Part shown: piece by piece, positions 50,156-58,340 of the stretch
Layout: every line of letters starts with the position of its first letter
Position numbering within the stretch: position 1 is the first letter of the stretch
NCBI RefSeq assembly: GCF_014648495.1
Contig: NZ_BMRF01000016.1
Span: 62,001-126,000 of the forward strand
Origin: Actinomadura cremea
GTDB lineage: Bacteria > Actinomycetota > Actinomycetes > Streptosporangiales > Streptosporangiaceae
DNA length: 64,000 nucleotides
Direction: 5' to 3'
Made by a program: the position numbers and the translations under genes
The notes under the pieces: generated by a model
Databases searched by the model: none
Told to the model about the DNA's origin: nothing
The model's input: the letters and a program-made list of their open reading frames with translations, nothing else

Positions 50156-51132
50156 GGCCCCTGGAGGACTACGCGGCCGGGGTGCGGGACGGCTCGCGCG
50201 CGTGGATCGCGCGGGCGATCACGCTCGTGGAGTCGGCCCGCCCCGACCACCGCGCGCTCGCGCAGCGGCTGCTGGTCGAGCTGACCCCGCACGCCGGCGG
50301 CGCCCGCCGCGTCGGCATCACCGGCGTGCCGGGGGTCGGCAAGTCCACGTTCATCGACGCGCTCGGCACCGCGCTCACCGGGCGCGGGCACCGGGTCGCG
50401 GTGCTGGCCGTGGACCCGTCGTCCACCCGGACCGGCGGCAGCATCCTCGGCGACAAGACCCGCATGCAGCGGCTCGCCGTCGACGAGAACGCCTTCATCC
50501 GCCCGTCGCCCACCGCCGGGACGCTCGGCGGCGTCGCCAAGGCCACCCGCGAGGCGATGGTCGTGATGGAGGCCGCCGGCTACGACGTCGTCCTCGTCGA
50601 GACGGTCGGGGTCGGGCAGTCCGAGACCGCCGTGTCGGAGATGGTGGACTCGTTCCTGTTCCTGACGCTCGCCCGCACCGGCGACCAGCTCCAGGGCATC
50701 AAGAAGGGCGTCCTGGAACTGGCCGACGTCATCGCGGTGAACAAGGCCGACGGAGACCACAAGATCGAGGCGAAGCGGGCCGCGCGCGAACTCGCGGGCG
50801 CCCTCCGGATGCTGCGCGGTGACGAGCGCATGCGCGACATCCCCGTCCTGACCTGCAGCGCGAGGGAGGGCACCGGCCTGGACCGGGTGTGGGACGAGCT
50901 GGTCGCCCACCAGGACGCCCTGCGCGAGAGCGGCGAGCTGGACGCGCGCCGCCGCCGCCAGCTCGTCGGCTGGGCGTGGGCGATGGTGCGGGACCGGCTG
51001 CTCGCCGACCTGCACGCCGACCCGGACGTCCGCAAGGTCGCCCCCGAGCTGGAGCAGGAGGTCGCGGACGGCTCCCTCACCCCCGCGCTGGCCGCGGACC
51101 GCATCCTGGACGCCTTCGCGCGGGGCCGCTGA
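50152..51132 (+). CDS. meaB: Methylmalonyl-CoA mutase-associated GTPase MeaB
   Basis: A 326-residue G3E P-loop GTPase. Walker [10 protein letters not shown] near residues 58-66, the base-2 region [19 protein letters not shown] near 91, [10 protein letters not shown] near 147 (Walker B/switch), and the NKAD guanine motif near 197. MeaB loads and protects the B12 cofactor of methylmalonyl-CoA mutase. The GTG start overlaps the mutB stop. The C-terminal dimerisation segment ([18 protein letters not shown]) is present. No mutase epimerase gene is adjacent in the window. Confidence 0.94.
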   Translation: MRPLEDYAAGVRDGSRAWIARAITLVESARPDHRALAQRLLVELTPHAGGARRVGITGVPGVGKSTFIDALGTALTGRGHRVAVLAVDPSSTRTGGSILGDKTRMQRLAVDENAFIRPSPTAGTLGGVAKATREAMVVMEAAGYDVVLVETVGVGQSETAVSEMVDSFLFLTLARTGDQLQGIKKGVLELADVIAVNKADGDHKIEAKRAARELAGALRMLRGDERMRDIPVLTCSAREGTGLDRVWDELVAHQDALRESGELDARRRRQLVGWAWAMVRDRLLADLHADPDVRKVAPELEQEVADGSLTPALAADRILDAFARGR

Positions 51133-51225
51133 GGCGCGGTCGATTAGGGACCGAGCGTCCGTCCGAAACCACGCGTTGTCACGAGGGCGCGGTCCCGGCG
51201 GGCTCCGATCCGGTACAACAGTCGG

Positions 51226-52209
51226 ATGGACGTCATCGCGCTCGACGACCCGACGGACGCGCAGATCAGGCAGTGGCACGGGGTGCTGGCCGCCGTGCAC
51301 GCCGACGATCCGGCGGCCGAGCCCGCGCCCGAGCCCGACCAGACGGCCGCGCGGCTGCTGGGCGGCGTCCCCGCGGGACGGCAGCGGCTCTGGGCGGTGC
51401 CCGCCGGGGACGGGCTCGCCGCCGTGGCCGCCCTGCTGCTGCCCGGCGATCCCGGGACCGGACGGCCCGGCGAGATCGACATCCGGGTCCGGCCCGGCCA
51501 CCGCCGCCGCGGCCTCGGCCGGCGGCTGCTGACGGCGGCGGCCGCGGGCCTGCGCGCCGACGGCCGCACCAGCGTGATCGCGCAGGTGCTCGCGGGCACC
51601 CCGGCCGTCCCGTTCCTGGAGTCGCACGGCTTCGAGTGCGTGCTGACGCTGCGCGGCATGGTGCTGAACCTCGACGAGGTCCCGGACGAGCGCGTCGCCC
51701 GCCTGGCCGCCGCCGGGCCCGCCGGGTACCGGCTCGTCCGCTGGCGCGGCGTCGTCCCGGACGGGCGCGCCGCCGCGCTCGCCCGCGCCAAGACCGCGAT
51801 GGCCGACCTCGCCGAGTACGAGGGCGCCCCCTGGGACGCCGCGCGCGTCCGCGAGATGGCGGAGCTGGTCGCCAAGCGCGGTGACGACCTCTACACCGTC
51901 GCGGCCCTCACCGCCGACGGCGACGCGATCGCGGGGTTCACCGAGATGGTCGTCCCGGCCGGTGCGGCGGGCCGCGCCGCGCAGTACGACACCGCCGTGG
52001 TGCCCGAGCATCGCGGCCGCCGGATCGGCATCCGGGTGAAGGCGGAGATGCTGCGCTGGCTCGCCGCCGAGCGTCCGGAGGTCCGCGAGATCGAGACCGA
52101 CAACGCCGGCGACAACGTGCACATGATCGCGGTGAACGAGGAACTGGGGTTCCGGACGGAGCGCGAGTCCAAGGAGTACCAGGCCGCCGCGGCCGACCTC
52201 CCGTCCTGA
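51226..52209 (+). CDS. Tandem GNAT-family N-acetyltransferase
   Basis: A 327-residue protein with two GNAT domains. The first has the acetyl-CoA loop RPGHRRRGLGRRLL near residues 88-101. The second has VVPEHRGRRIGIRVKAEML near 257-275 followed by TDNAGDNVHMIAVNEELGFR, a typical motif B ending. The layout resembles mycothiol synthase (MshD) and related tandem GNATs, but similarity is not enough to name it; the substrate is unknown. Preceded by a 93-bp gap after meaB and followed by a hairpin before the tRNA. Confidence 0.82.
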   Translation: MDVIALDDPTDAQIRQWHGVLAAVHADDPAAEPAPEPDQTAARLLGGVPAGRQRLWAVPAGDGLAAVAALLLPGDPGTGRPGEIDIRVRPGHRRRGLGRRLLTAAAAGLRADGRTSVIAQVLAGTPAVPFLESHGFECVLTLRGMVLNLDEVPDERVARLAAAGPAGYRLVRWRGVVPDGRAAALARAKTAMADLAEYEGAPWDAARVREMAELVAKRGDDLYTVAALTADGDAIAGFTEMVVPAGAAGRAAQYDTAVVPEHRGRRIGIRVKAEMLRWLAAERPEVREIETDNAGDNVHMIAVNEELGFRTERESKEYQAAAADLPS

Positions 52210-52281
52210 CCCGGCGAAAATGCGTTGCCCGGCTCGCCGGGAATCGGCAGGCTAATGGGGACTTCCGGGAAATGCCCGGCA

Positions 52282-52305
52282 GTCCGGAGAATTGCCGGAC
52301 CTTTT
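52282..52305 (+). terminator. Hairpin with T run between the GNAT gene and the tRNA
   Basis: GTCCGG-agaattg-CCGGAC followed by cTTTT, one of the few T-tailed hairpins in the window. It would end GNAT transcription immediately before (and 2 bp into) the tRNA gene. A second small stem (CCGGG-aaatg-CCCGG) lies at 52265-52279. Confidence 0.5.
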
Positions 52306-52375
52306 CCTCGTAGTTCAACGGTAGAACGCCGCACCGTTAATGCGGATGCTTCAGGTTCGAATCCTGGCGGGGGAG
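52304..52375 (+). tRNA. tRNA-Asn (GTT anticodon) with C33
   Basis: A complete cloverleaf. Acceptor stem TTCCTCG/CGGGGGA (two wobbles), T8 A9, D-stem GTTC/GAAC, anticodon stem CCGCA/TGCGG, loop CCGTTAA, 5-nt variable loop, T-stem TCAGG/CCTGG with loop TTCGAAT, discriminator G73. Anticodon GTT at 52336-52338 reads Asn codons AAC/AAU. Position 33 is C instead of the almost universal T. The 3' CCA is not encoded. An HNH endonuclease gene starts 23 bp downstream. Confidence 0.88.
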
Positions 52376-52398
52376 CGGCGGGGCAGGGGAGGTGACGC

Positions 52399-52839
52399 AT
52401 GCACGTGCTCGTCCTGAACGCGACGTACGAGCCGTTACAGAAGGTGAACCTTCGGCACGCCATCCGCATGCTCGTGCGCGAGGTGGCCGTGGTGGAGGAG
52501 GCCGAGGAGGGCCGGACGATCGGCGCGTTCCCCGTCCCGCGCGTGCTGCGCCTCGTCCGGTACGTCGCGATGCGCTGGCGGCACGGCCGCCGTCCGCCGT
52601 GGAGCAAGCGGGGCGTCCACCTGCGCGATCGCGGCCGCTGCGGGTACTGCGGGCGGCGCGGCGACACCATCGACCACGTCCACCCGCAGTCGCGCGGCGG
52701 CGGGAACACGTGGGAGAACACCGTCCTGGCGTGTGGGAAGTGCAACAACCGCAAGGGGAACCGGACGCCGGCCGAGGCGGGCCTGCGGCTGCGCCGCGTG
52801 CCCCGCGCGCCGCGCTGGGAGGAGCTCGTCGGCCCCTGA
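52399..52839 (+). CDS. HNH endonuclease
   Basis: A 146-residue protein. The N-terminal HVLVLNATYEPLQKVNLRHAI segment is typical of an actinobacterial HNH subfamily. The nuclease motif runs from CGYCG near residue 76 through DTIDHVHPQSRGGGNTWENTVLACGKCNNRKGNRTP (two zinc CxxC pairs, catalytic His in DHVHP, Asn in the middle of the motif). RBS GGGGAGG about 7 bp upstream of the ATG. The gene follows the tRNA-Asn almost directly and ends in a strong hairpin, so the two may be one transcript. No intein, phage or restriction partner is visible. Confidence 0.88.
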   Translation: MHVLVLNATYEPLQKVNLRHAIRMLVREVAVVEEAEEGRTIGAFPVPRVLRLVRYVAMRWRHGRRPPWSKRGVHLRDRGRCGYCGRRGDTIDHVHPQSRGGGNTWENTVLACGKCNNRKGNRTPAEAGLRLRRVPRAPRWEELVGP

Positions 52840-52850
52840 CCGGCGGGCCT

Positions 52851-52894
52851 CCCGCCTCCGGGCCGGGGCCGTCGCGCCCCGGCCCGGAGGCGGG
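52851..52894. terminator. 19-bp perfect hairpin after the HNH gene
   Basis: Arms 52851-52869 and 52876-52894 with a 6-nt loop, 11 bp downstream of the HNH stop. No T tract. Likely transcription terminator. Confidence 0.85.
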
Positions 52895-53002
52895 TCCGGT
52901 GACCATTTCGTGACGCTATGTGGTTTCAGTATCAACTGAGACGAAAAGGGCGTATGTGGTAGCGTGCCGCCAATCTTGAGGTTTGTTATCAAGGAGTGAT
53001 CT

Positions 53003-54022
53003 GTGGCGGCCCTCGATCCACCCGGCGGCATGGAGCGTCCCTCCCGGGGACGCCGGACGGCGCGACGCGCGGCGGCGATCGCCCTCGCGCTCGGCGTGAC
53101 GGCGGTTCCGACCGCCCGTGCCGCCGCCGTGCCCAGCGCGCCGATGGACCCGGCGGCCAAGTACGAGAAGCTCAAGAAGCGCGCGGACAAGCTCTCGAAG
53201 GAGTACCGCGGCGAGCTGATCTCGCTCGAGGAGGCCGAGAAGGCCGCCAAGGAGGCCCGCACGGCCGCCGACCGCGCCTCCGGCGCCTACGACGACGCCC
53301 GCACGTCCGTCGCCACCCTCGCCTCCACCAGCTACATGACCGGACGCTACGAGGCGATCCCGATCGTCACCGACGGGGACCCCCGGGCCGCCCTCCGCGC
53401 CGCGAGCGGCCTCGAGCACATCAGCCGCAACAACGGCCGCCGCGTGCAGAACCTCGAGGCCCTCGACGCGCAGGCGCGGCAGGCTCGCGAGAAGGCGGAC
53501 GCCAAGCTCGAGAAGGTCGAGAAGGAGATCGAGGACCTGGAGAGCCAGCGCGAGCGCGTCAAGAAGCTGCTCGCCAAGTACAAGCCCGAGGCGCCCACCA
53601 CCTCGGCGGGCTCCGGCTCCGGGAGCGCCCGTCCGGACGGGGCGTCCGGCACCAAGTCGTCCATCACCGGCAACTCGATGACGGCCCGCATGCGCACCGT
53701 GCTCGAGGAGGTCGACGGCAAGTTCGGCCCGTTCCCCGCGATCGGCTGCATGCGCCCCGGCGATCCGCAGGACCACGGTCAGGGCAACGCCTGCGACTTC
53801 ATGGAGAGCACCGGCGGCCAGACGCCCAGCGCCTCGGCCACCGCCCACGGCGACAAGGTCGCCCAGTACGTCATCGACAACGCCGATCGCCTCGGCATCA
53901 AGTACGTCATCTGGAAGCAGCGCATCTACGACATGCGCGGCAGCGGCGGCTGGAGCCAGATGGAGGACCGCGGCAGCGTCACCCAGAACCACTACGACCA
54001 CGTCCACGTCTCCGTGCTGTGA
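53003..54022 (+). CDS. Secreted coiled-coil protein with ARB_07466-type C-terminal domain
   Basis: A 339-residue exported protein. The N-terminus has a basic region then a hydrophobic signal (AAAIALALGVTAVPTARA, cleavage near residue 40). Residues about 50-210 are rich in Glu/Lys/Ala heptads (coiled coils) as in NlpC/P60-type wall hydrolases such as RipA. Instead of an NlpC/P60 domain, the last about 105 residues read IGCMRPGDPQDHGQGNACDFM...NHYDHVHVSVL. This is the ARB_07466-like C-terminal domain, with the His/Asp/Cys pattern (HGQGNACDF, DHVHV) of a possible D-Ala-D-Ala-peptidase-like metal site. Probably acts at the cell wall (inference). GTG start, AAGGAG 7 bp upstream. Confidence 0.8.
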   Translation: MAALDPPGGMERPSRGRRTARRAAAIALALGVTAVPTARAAAVPSAPMDPAAKYEKLKKRADKLSKEYRGELISLEEAEKAAKEARTAADRASGAYDDARTSVATLASTSYMTGRYEAIPIVTDGDPRAALRAASGLEHISRNNGRRVQNLEALDAQARQAREKADAKLEKVEKEIEDLESQRERVKKLLAKYKPEAPTTSAGSGSGSARPDGASGTKSSITGNSMTARMRTVLEEVDGKFGPFPAIGCMRPGDPQDHGQGNACDFMESTGGQTPSASATAHGDKVAQYVIDNADRLGIKYVIWKQRIYDMRGSGGWSQMEDRGSVTQNHYDHVHVSVL

Positions 54023-54063
54023 TCTCCGTGCTGTGATCTCCGGGGCGCCCCCGGGCACCTCCC

Positions 54064-55113
54064 TCAGCCGAGGGGGATCGTCGTGTGGTCGCGGGCGGAC
54101 AGCAGGGCGGCCTCGATGACCTCCAGCCCGGTGATCGCGTCGGCGAGGTCGACGGGCGGCGGCGCGCCGTCGCGCACCGTGCGGGCCACGGCGGCGTAGA
54201 AGTCGTGGTACGCGCCCGGCGCCGTCGGCTCGGGCCGCTCCTCGCCCGGGACGCCGACGAGACCGTGGGCCTCCGGCGGGGCGATGCCGTAGCCCGGGTC
54301 GTTCGGGACGAGCCCCGCGCGCAGGGCGTCCTCCTGCACGTCCATGCCCCGGACGGTGTAGGCGGCGCGGGAACCGAGGACGCGGAAGCGCGGGCCGAGT
54401 TGCGCCGCCGTCGCGCTCGCCCACAGGTGCGAGCGGGTGCCGCCGCGGTGCTCGAGGGCGACGAAGACGTCGTCGGGCGCGGTGGCGCCGGGGCGGCGGG
54501 TGTCGATCTCGGCGTGCACCCGGACCGGACGCCCGAACAGCGCGACCGCCTGGTCGATCAGGTGCGAGCCGAGGTCGTACAGGATCCCGCCCGCGTCCCG
54601 GGGGTCGGTGCTCTCCTTCCACCCGGGCCTGATCTCCGGCCGCCACCGTTCGAACCGGGACTCGAAGCGCAGTACGTCGCCGAGCGTCCCGGCGCCGATG
54701 AGGCGGTGCGCGGTCAGGTAGTCGCCGTCCCAGCGGCGGTTGTGGAACGGGATCACCGGCAGGCCCCGGACGGCGCTCAGCGCGGCGAGCGAGCGGGCGT
54801 CGGCGGCGGTCGCGGCGGCCGGCTTGTCCACGACGACCGGGACGCCCGAGGTCAGCGCCGTCCGGGCGAGCGCGACGTGGTGGCGGTTCGGGGCGGCGAC
54901 CACCACCAGGTCGTAGCCCCCCGACACCTCCCACAGCCGGTCGGCGTGGTCGAGGACCCGTGCGTCCGGGTACCGCTCCTCGACGGCCTTGCGCCGTTCG
55001 GGGTCCCCGGTCACGACCGCCGCCAGGTGCATCCCGGGGACGGACGAGATGAGCGGGGCGTGGAAGACCGCGCCCCCGGTGCCGTATCCGATCAAGGCAA
55101 CACGCAGGTCCAT
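54064..55113 (-). CDS. Gfo/Idh/MocA-family NAD(P)-dependent oxidoreductase
   Basis: A 349-residue dehydrogenase of the inositol/glucose-fructose type. N-terminal Rossmann fold (VALIGYGTGGAVFHAPLI near residue 5), the family motif VVDKPAAATAADARSL near 93-108 (Lys of the EKP-like motif), and the substrate domain with DLGSHLIDQAVALFG near 183 containing the catalytic His. Acts on a sugar or polyol; substrate unknown. No sugar transporter adjacent. Confidence 0.9.
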   Translation of the reverse strand: MDLRVALIGYGTGGAVFHAPLISSVPGMHLAAVVTGDPERRKAVEERYPDARVLDHADRLWEVSGGYDLVVVAAPNRHHVALARTALTSGVPVVVDKPAAATAADARSLAALSAVRGLPVIPFHNRRWDGDYLTAHRLIGAGTLGDVLRFESRFERWRPEIRPGWKESTDPRDAGGILYDLGSHLIDQAVALFGRPVRVHAEIDTRRPGATAPDDVFVALEHRGGTRSHLWASATAAQLGPRFRVLGSRAAYTVRGMDVQEDALRAGLVPNDPGYGIAPPEAHGLVGVPGEERPEPTAPGAYHDFYAAVARTVRDGAPPPVDLADAITGLEVIEAALLSARDHTTIPLG

Positions 55114-55273
55114 GCCCCGATCATGGCCGATGCCGCACCGGCCGCCCGGCGGCGGGGTCGGCCCTGGCCTGCGGCGCGCGCGATCGCGCGCGTGCGGCCG
55201 GCGGCCGTCCGGGATCCGCCGCGGACCTCGCGGGCGGGAGGTCGCCGGGGGCGGGAGGCCCCCGGCGGTGCCG

Positions 55274-56068
55274 TCAGTCGAACAGGTCGGGCTGCTCGCG
55301 GGTGATCTGGTCGTACAGCGGCTGGTAGTTGATCCAGCCGACCAGGTCGTTGCCGATCTGCCCGTGGGTGAGGACGGCGTTGTCGTGCTCGATCGGGACG
55401 ACGGGGCCCGCCGCCTGCGCGAGCAGCTGCACCTGGCAGGACCGCTCCATCGTGATGAACCACCACGCGGCGGCGTCCACGGTGTCGCCCACGGTCAGCA
55501 GGCCGTGGTTGCGCAGGATGACGGCCTTGCCGCCACCGAGGGCGGCGGCGATCCGCTTGCCCTCCTCCAGATCGGTGACGACGCCCGTGTAGTCGTCGAA
55601 CAGGCCGTGGTCCTGGTAGAAGGCGCACACGTCCTGGGTGATCGGCTCCAGCTTCCGGCCGAGCGCCGACATCGCCCGCCCGTACGTCGAGTGGCTGTGC
55701 GCGGCGGCCACCACGTCCGGACGCGCCTGGTGCACCTGCGAGTGGATCGCGAACGCGGCCTCGTTGACCGGGTACCGGCCCTCGACCACCTTGCCCTCGT
55801 GGTTCACCAGGATCAGGTCGCTGACCTTGATGTGCTTGAACGACATCCCGAACGGGTTCACCCAGAAGTGGTCCGTGCGCTCGGGGTCGCGCGCGGTGAT
55901 GTGCCCGGCCACGCCCTCCTCGAAGCCGAACTTGCCGAAGATCCGCAGCGCGGCCGCGAGCCGCTCCTTGCGGTGCCGGCGCTCGTCCTCGACGTCGTCG
56001 AAGTTCGGCGGCAGCCGGAAGATCAGGTCGGTGGGCAGCTTCTCCAGGAACTCTTCGTCCTCGGCCAT
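55274..56068 (-). CDS. Class II aldolase/adducin-family protein
   Basis: A 264-residue zinc-dependent class II aldolase fold. The zinc histidines are in AAHSHSTYGRAMS near residue 120 and ILRNHGLLTVGDT near 185. GKFGFEEGVAGHITARDPER at the N-terminus is the family opening. Members include fuculose-phosphate aldolases, ribulose-phosphate epimerases and decarboxylase-like enzymes; this one is of the subgroup often linked to unknown 3-hydroxy acid or aromatic substrates, so no exact reaction is assigned. GAGGAG 5 bp before the ATG. The divergent PucR-type gene starts 128 bp away. Confidence 0.84.
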   Translation of the reverse strand: MAEDEEFLEKLPTDLIFRLPPNFDDVEDERRHRKERLAAALRIFGKFGFEEGVAGHITARDPERTDHFWVNPFGMSFKHIKVSDLILVNHEGKVVEGRYPVNEAAFAIHSQVHQARPDVVAAAHSHSTYGRAMSALGRKLEPITQDVCAFYQDHGLFDDYTGVVTDLEEGKRIAAALGGGKAVILRNHGLLTVGDTVDAAAWWFITMERSCQVQLLAQAAGPVVPIEHDNAVLTHGQIGNDLVGWINYQPLYDQITREQPDLFD

Positions 56069-56196
56069 CGTCGCTCCTCGGGGGGTTCGGCTGCCTCCAC
56101 CGAACACCACTCGGCGGCCGTTCGGCTAGACCGGAACGGCCCAAGCCCACCGCGTCCGGTTGTCCGCAAGGGACAACGGCACCGCACAATGGCGGC

Positions 56197-57357
56197 ATGG
56201 ACCCACGAGAGGGCGACCGCTTCCTGCGGTTGCTGGTCGAGCGGAGCGACGACCCGGCGGTGCTGGACGCGACGGTGCGCGCCGCACGCACCCGCTCGGA
56301 CCTCGTCGCGGCGCTGCCGGAGGAGGAGACGCGGCGGCACACCGCCGCGCTCGTCCGGGGCGTGCTGGCCGCGTTCGAGGACGGCGGGCCGGGGCCGGAG
56401 GTGCTCGCGGCGGCCGAGCGGCTCGGCTCCGACCGTGCCCGCCAGGGGGTGCCGGTCGCCGCGTTCCTGGACGGCTTCCAGGCGGGCCGCGCGCACCTCG
56501 TCCGGACGCTCATCGCCGACGGCCGCCGCCTCGGCGTCCCCGACGCCCAGCTCCTCGACGGGGTCAGCCGCATCGACGAGATCACCACCGCGCTCGTCCA
56601 CCGCATGGTCCATGCGCACCGGGTGGCCGAGCTGGAGACGGCCCGCACCGCCCGCGAGAGCACCCTGCAGACGCTCCGGCAGTTGCTGCACGGCGAGCCG
56701 GTCGCCGTCCCCGCCCCGCTGGACGCCCGCGCCGCCTACCACTGCGTCGTGTCCGACGTCAGCGACCCGGCCGCCGCCGCCCGGCTGGAGGCCCGGCTCA
56801 CCTCGGCCGGACCGGGCCTGTGCGGGCTCGTCGACGGGCGCCTGGCCGCCCTCGTCGCCCGGCTGCCGGACCCGCCGCCCGCCGGGCCGCTGCTGGTGGC
56901 CGCACCGCCCGCCCGTCCGGGCGACGTCGCGCCGCTGTACGCGCTGGGACGCCGCGCGCTGCGGGCGGGCGCCGCCGCGGGCCTCACCGGGATGCGCGAC
57001 CTCGCCGACCTGGCCCTCGCGACGGTCACCGACGCCGAACCCGAACTGGGCGGGGTGCTGGCGGCGGCCCTGCTGGGCGGGCTCGACCCCGGCGACCCCT
57101 TCCACCGGGAGCTCGCCGAGACGGCCCTCGCCCATCTCGACCGCGGGGGGCGCATCGAGCCGACCGCCGCGGCGCTGCACGTCCACGGCAACACGGTCAA
57201 GTACCGGTTGCGGCGCCTGCAGGAGGTGACGGGCCGTCCGCTGCTCGATCCGGCGGACGGCGCGGCGGTCGCCCGCACCGCGCACCTGTGGTGGGCGCTG
57301 CGCCACTGGCTGGCGGCCGCCCGCCGAACCGGCGGGCACGGGAGCGCGCGTTCATGA
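56197..57357 (+). CDS. PucR-type transcriptional regulator
   Basis: A 386-residue regulator ending in a PucR/CdaR helix-turn-helix (LAETALAHLDRGGRIEPTAAALHVHGNTVKYRLRRLQEVTG, about residues 307-347). The N-terminal helical half and a middle sensor-like segment resemble those of the regulator at 33561 only in general layout. Because it is divergent from the class II aldolase gene with a shared intergenic region, it probably controls it (inference). Confidence 0.85.
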   Translation: MDPREGDRFLRLLVERSDDPAVLDATVRAARTRSDLVAALPEEETRRHTAALVRGVLAAFEDGGPGPEVLAAAERLGSDRARQGVPVAAFLDGFQAGRAHLVRTLIADGRRLGVPDAQLLDGVSRIDEITTALVHRMVHAHRVAELETARTARESTLQTLRQLLHGEPVAVPAPLDARAAYHCVVSDVSDPAAAARLEARLTSAGPGLCGLVDGRLAALVARLPDPPPAGPLLVAAPPARPGDVAPLYALGRRALRAGAAAGLTGMRDLADLALATVTDAEPELGGVLAAALLGGLDPGDPFHRELAETALAHLDRGGRIEPTAAALHVHGNTVKYRLRRLQEVTGRPLLDPADGAAVARTAHLWWALRHWLAAARRTGGHGSARS

Positions 57358-57414
57358 TCTAGTGGGTACGGCGTCTCGCGGCGGGGCGTCCGGAGCGACG
57401 CGGAGGGGGAGCCG

Positions 57415-58293
57415 GTGACCGGACCTCGGATCGGCACGGTGGTGTGGCCCATGCAGTCCTGGCCGGAGGCCGGGGAGACGTGGCGGCGCGCCGAGGAGCT
57501 GGGGTTCCACCACGCGTGGGTGTACGACCATCTCGCCTGGCGCGGCGCGACGCCGTGGTACGACGCGTACACGACGCTCGCCGCGGCGGCGGCCGTGACG
57601 TCGCGGGTCCGGCTCGGGACGATGGTGACGTCCCCGAACTTCCGGCACCCGGTGCCGACCGCACACGCGATCAAGACGGTCGACCACGTGAGCGGGGGAC
57701 GGCTCGGCATCGGCATCGGGTCGGGCGGCACCCGCCGGACGTCGGACGGGGGCGTCCTCGGCGGCCCGGAATGGACGGCGGCCGAGCGGGCCGGGCGGTT
57801 CGCCGAATGGGTCGGGCTGCTGGACCGGCTGCTGCGCGGGCCGGAGACCACGTTCGACGGCGAGCACTACTCGGCCCGCGAGGTCGTGACGGAACCGGGG
57901 TGCGTGCAGCGTCCGCGCGTCCCGTTCCTCGTCGCGGCGGACGGGCCGCGCGCGATGCGGGTCGCCGCCCGGCACGGCTCCGGCTGGATCACCACCGCCG
58001 CCGCCCCGGGACGCGAGGCGCCCGAGGTCGTCCGGTCCCGGCTGGACGCGCTGCGCGCCGCGTGCGACGCCGAGGGGCGCCAGGTCGGCGAGCGCGTCCT
58101 GCTGACCGGGTTCACCGGCGAGCCGTGGCTGGAGTCCCCGCAGGCGTTCGCCGACCTGGCGGGGCGGTACGGCGAGCTGGGCATCACCGACATCGTGCTG
58201 CACTGGCCCCGGCCCGGGACGCAGTGGGACGCCGGCATGGACGTGTTCGAGCGGATCGCCGCCGAGCACGGGACCGGCGCCGGCCTCGGCTGA
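57415..58293 (+). CDS. LLM-class (F420-dependent type) oxidoreductase
   Basis: A 292-residue luciferase-like monooxygenase TIM barrel. N-terminal TVVWPMQSWPEAGETWRRAEELGFHHAWVYDHLAWRG is the usual opening with a substrate-side HL motif, then RVRLGTMVTSPNFRHPVPTAHAIKTVDHVSGGRLGIGIGSGG near residues 64-105. Actinobacterial members usually use coenzyme F420, sometimes FMN. Substrate unknown. The GTG start is preceded by GGAGGGGGAG. Convergent with the AraC gene. Confidence 0.85.
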   Translation: MTGPRIGTVVWPMQSWPEAGETWRRAEELGFHHAWVYDHLAWRGATPWYDAYTTLAAAAAVTSRVRLGTMVTSPNFRHPVPTAHAIKTVDHVSGGRLGIGIGSGGTRRTSDGGVLGGPEWTAAERAGRFAEWVGLLDRLLRGPETTFDGEHYSAREVVTEPGCVQRPRVPFLVAADGPRAMRVAARHGSGWITTAAAPGREAPEVVRSRLDALRAACDAEGRQVGERVLLTGFTGEPWLESPQAFADLAGRYGELGITDIVLHWPRPGTQWDAGMDVFERIAAEHGTGAGLG

Positions 58294-58340
58294 CCGGCGC
58301 GGCTGAGCGGCGCGGCTCCCCGGCCCGGCTCCCGGCCCCG

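Noticed and set aside
52304-52375. tRNA gene as attachment site of an integrated element
   Set aside because: No integrase gene and no second copy of the tRNA 3' end was found in the window.
52304-52375. tRNA pseudogene
   Set aside because: If read from 52305 the acceptor stem seems broken, but starting at 52304 gives seven paired positions and canonical T8-A9, so the gene looks intact apart from C33.
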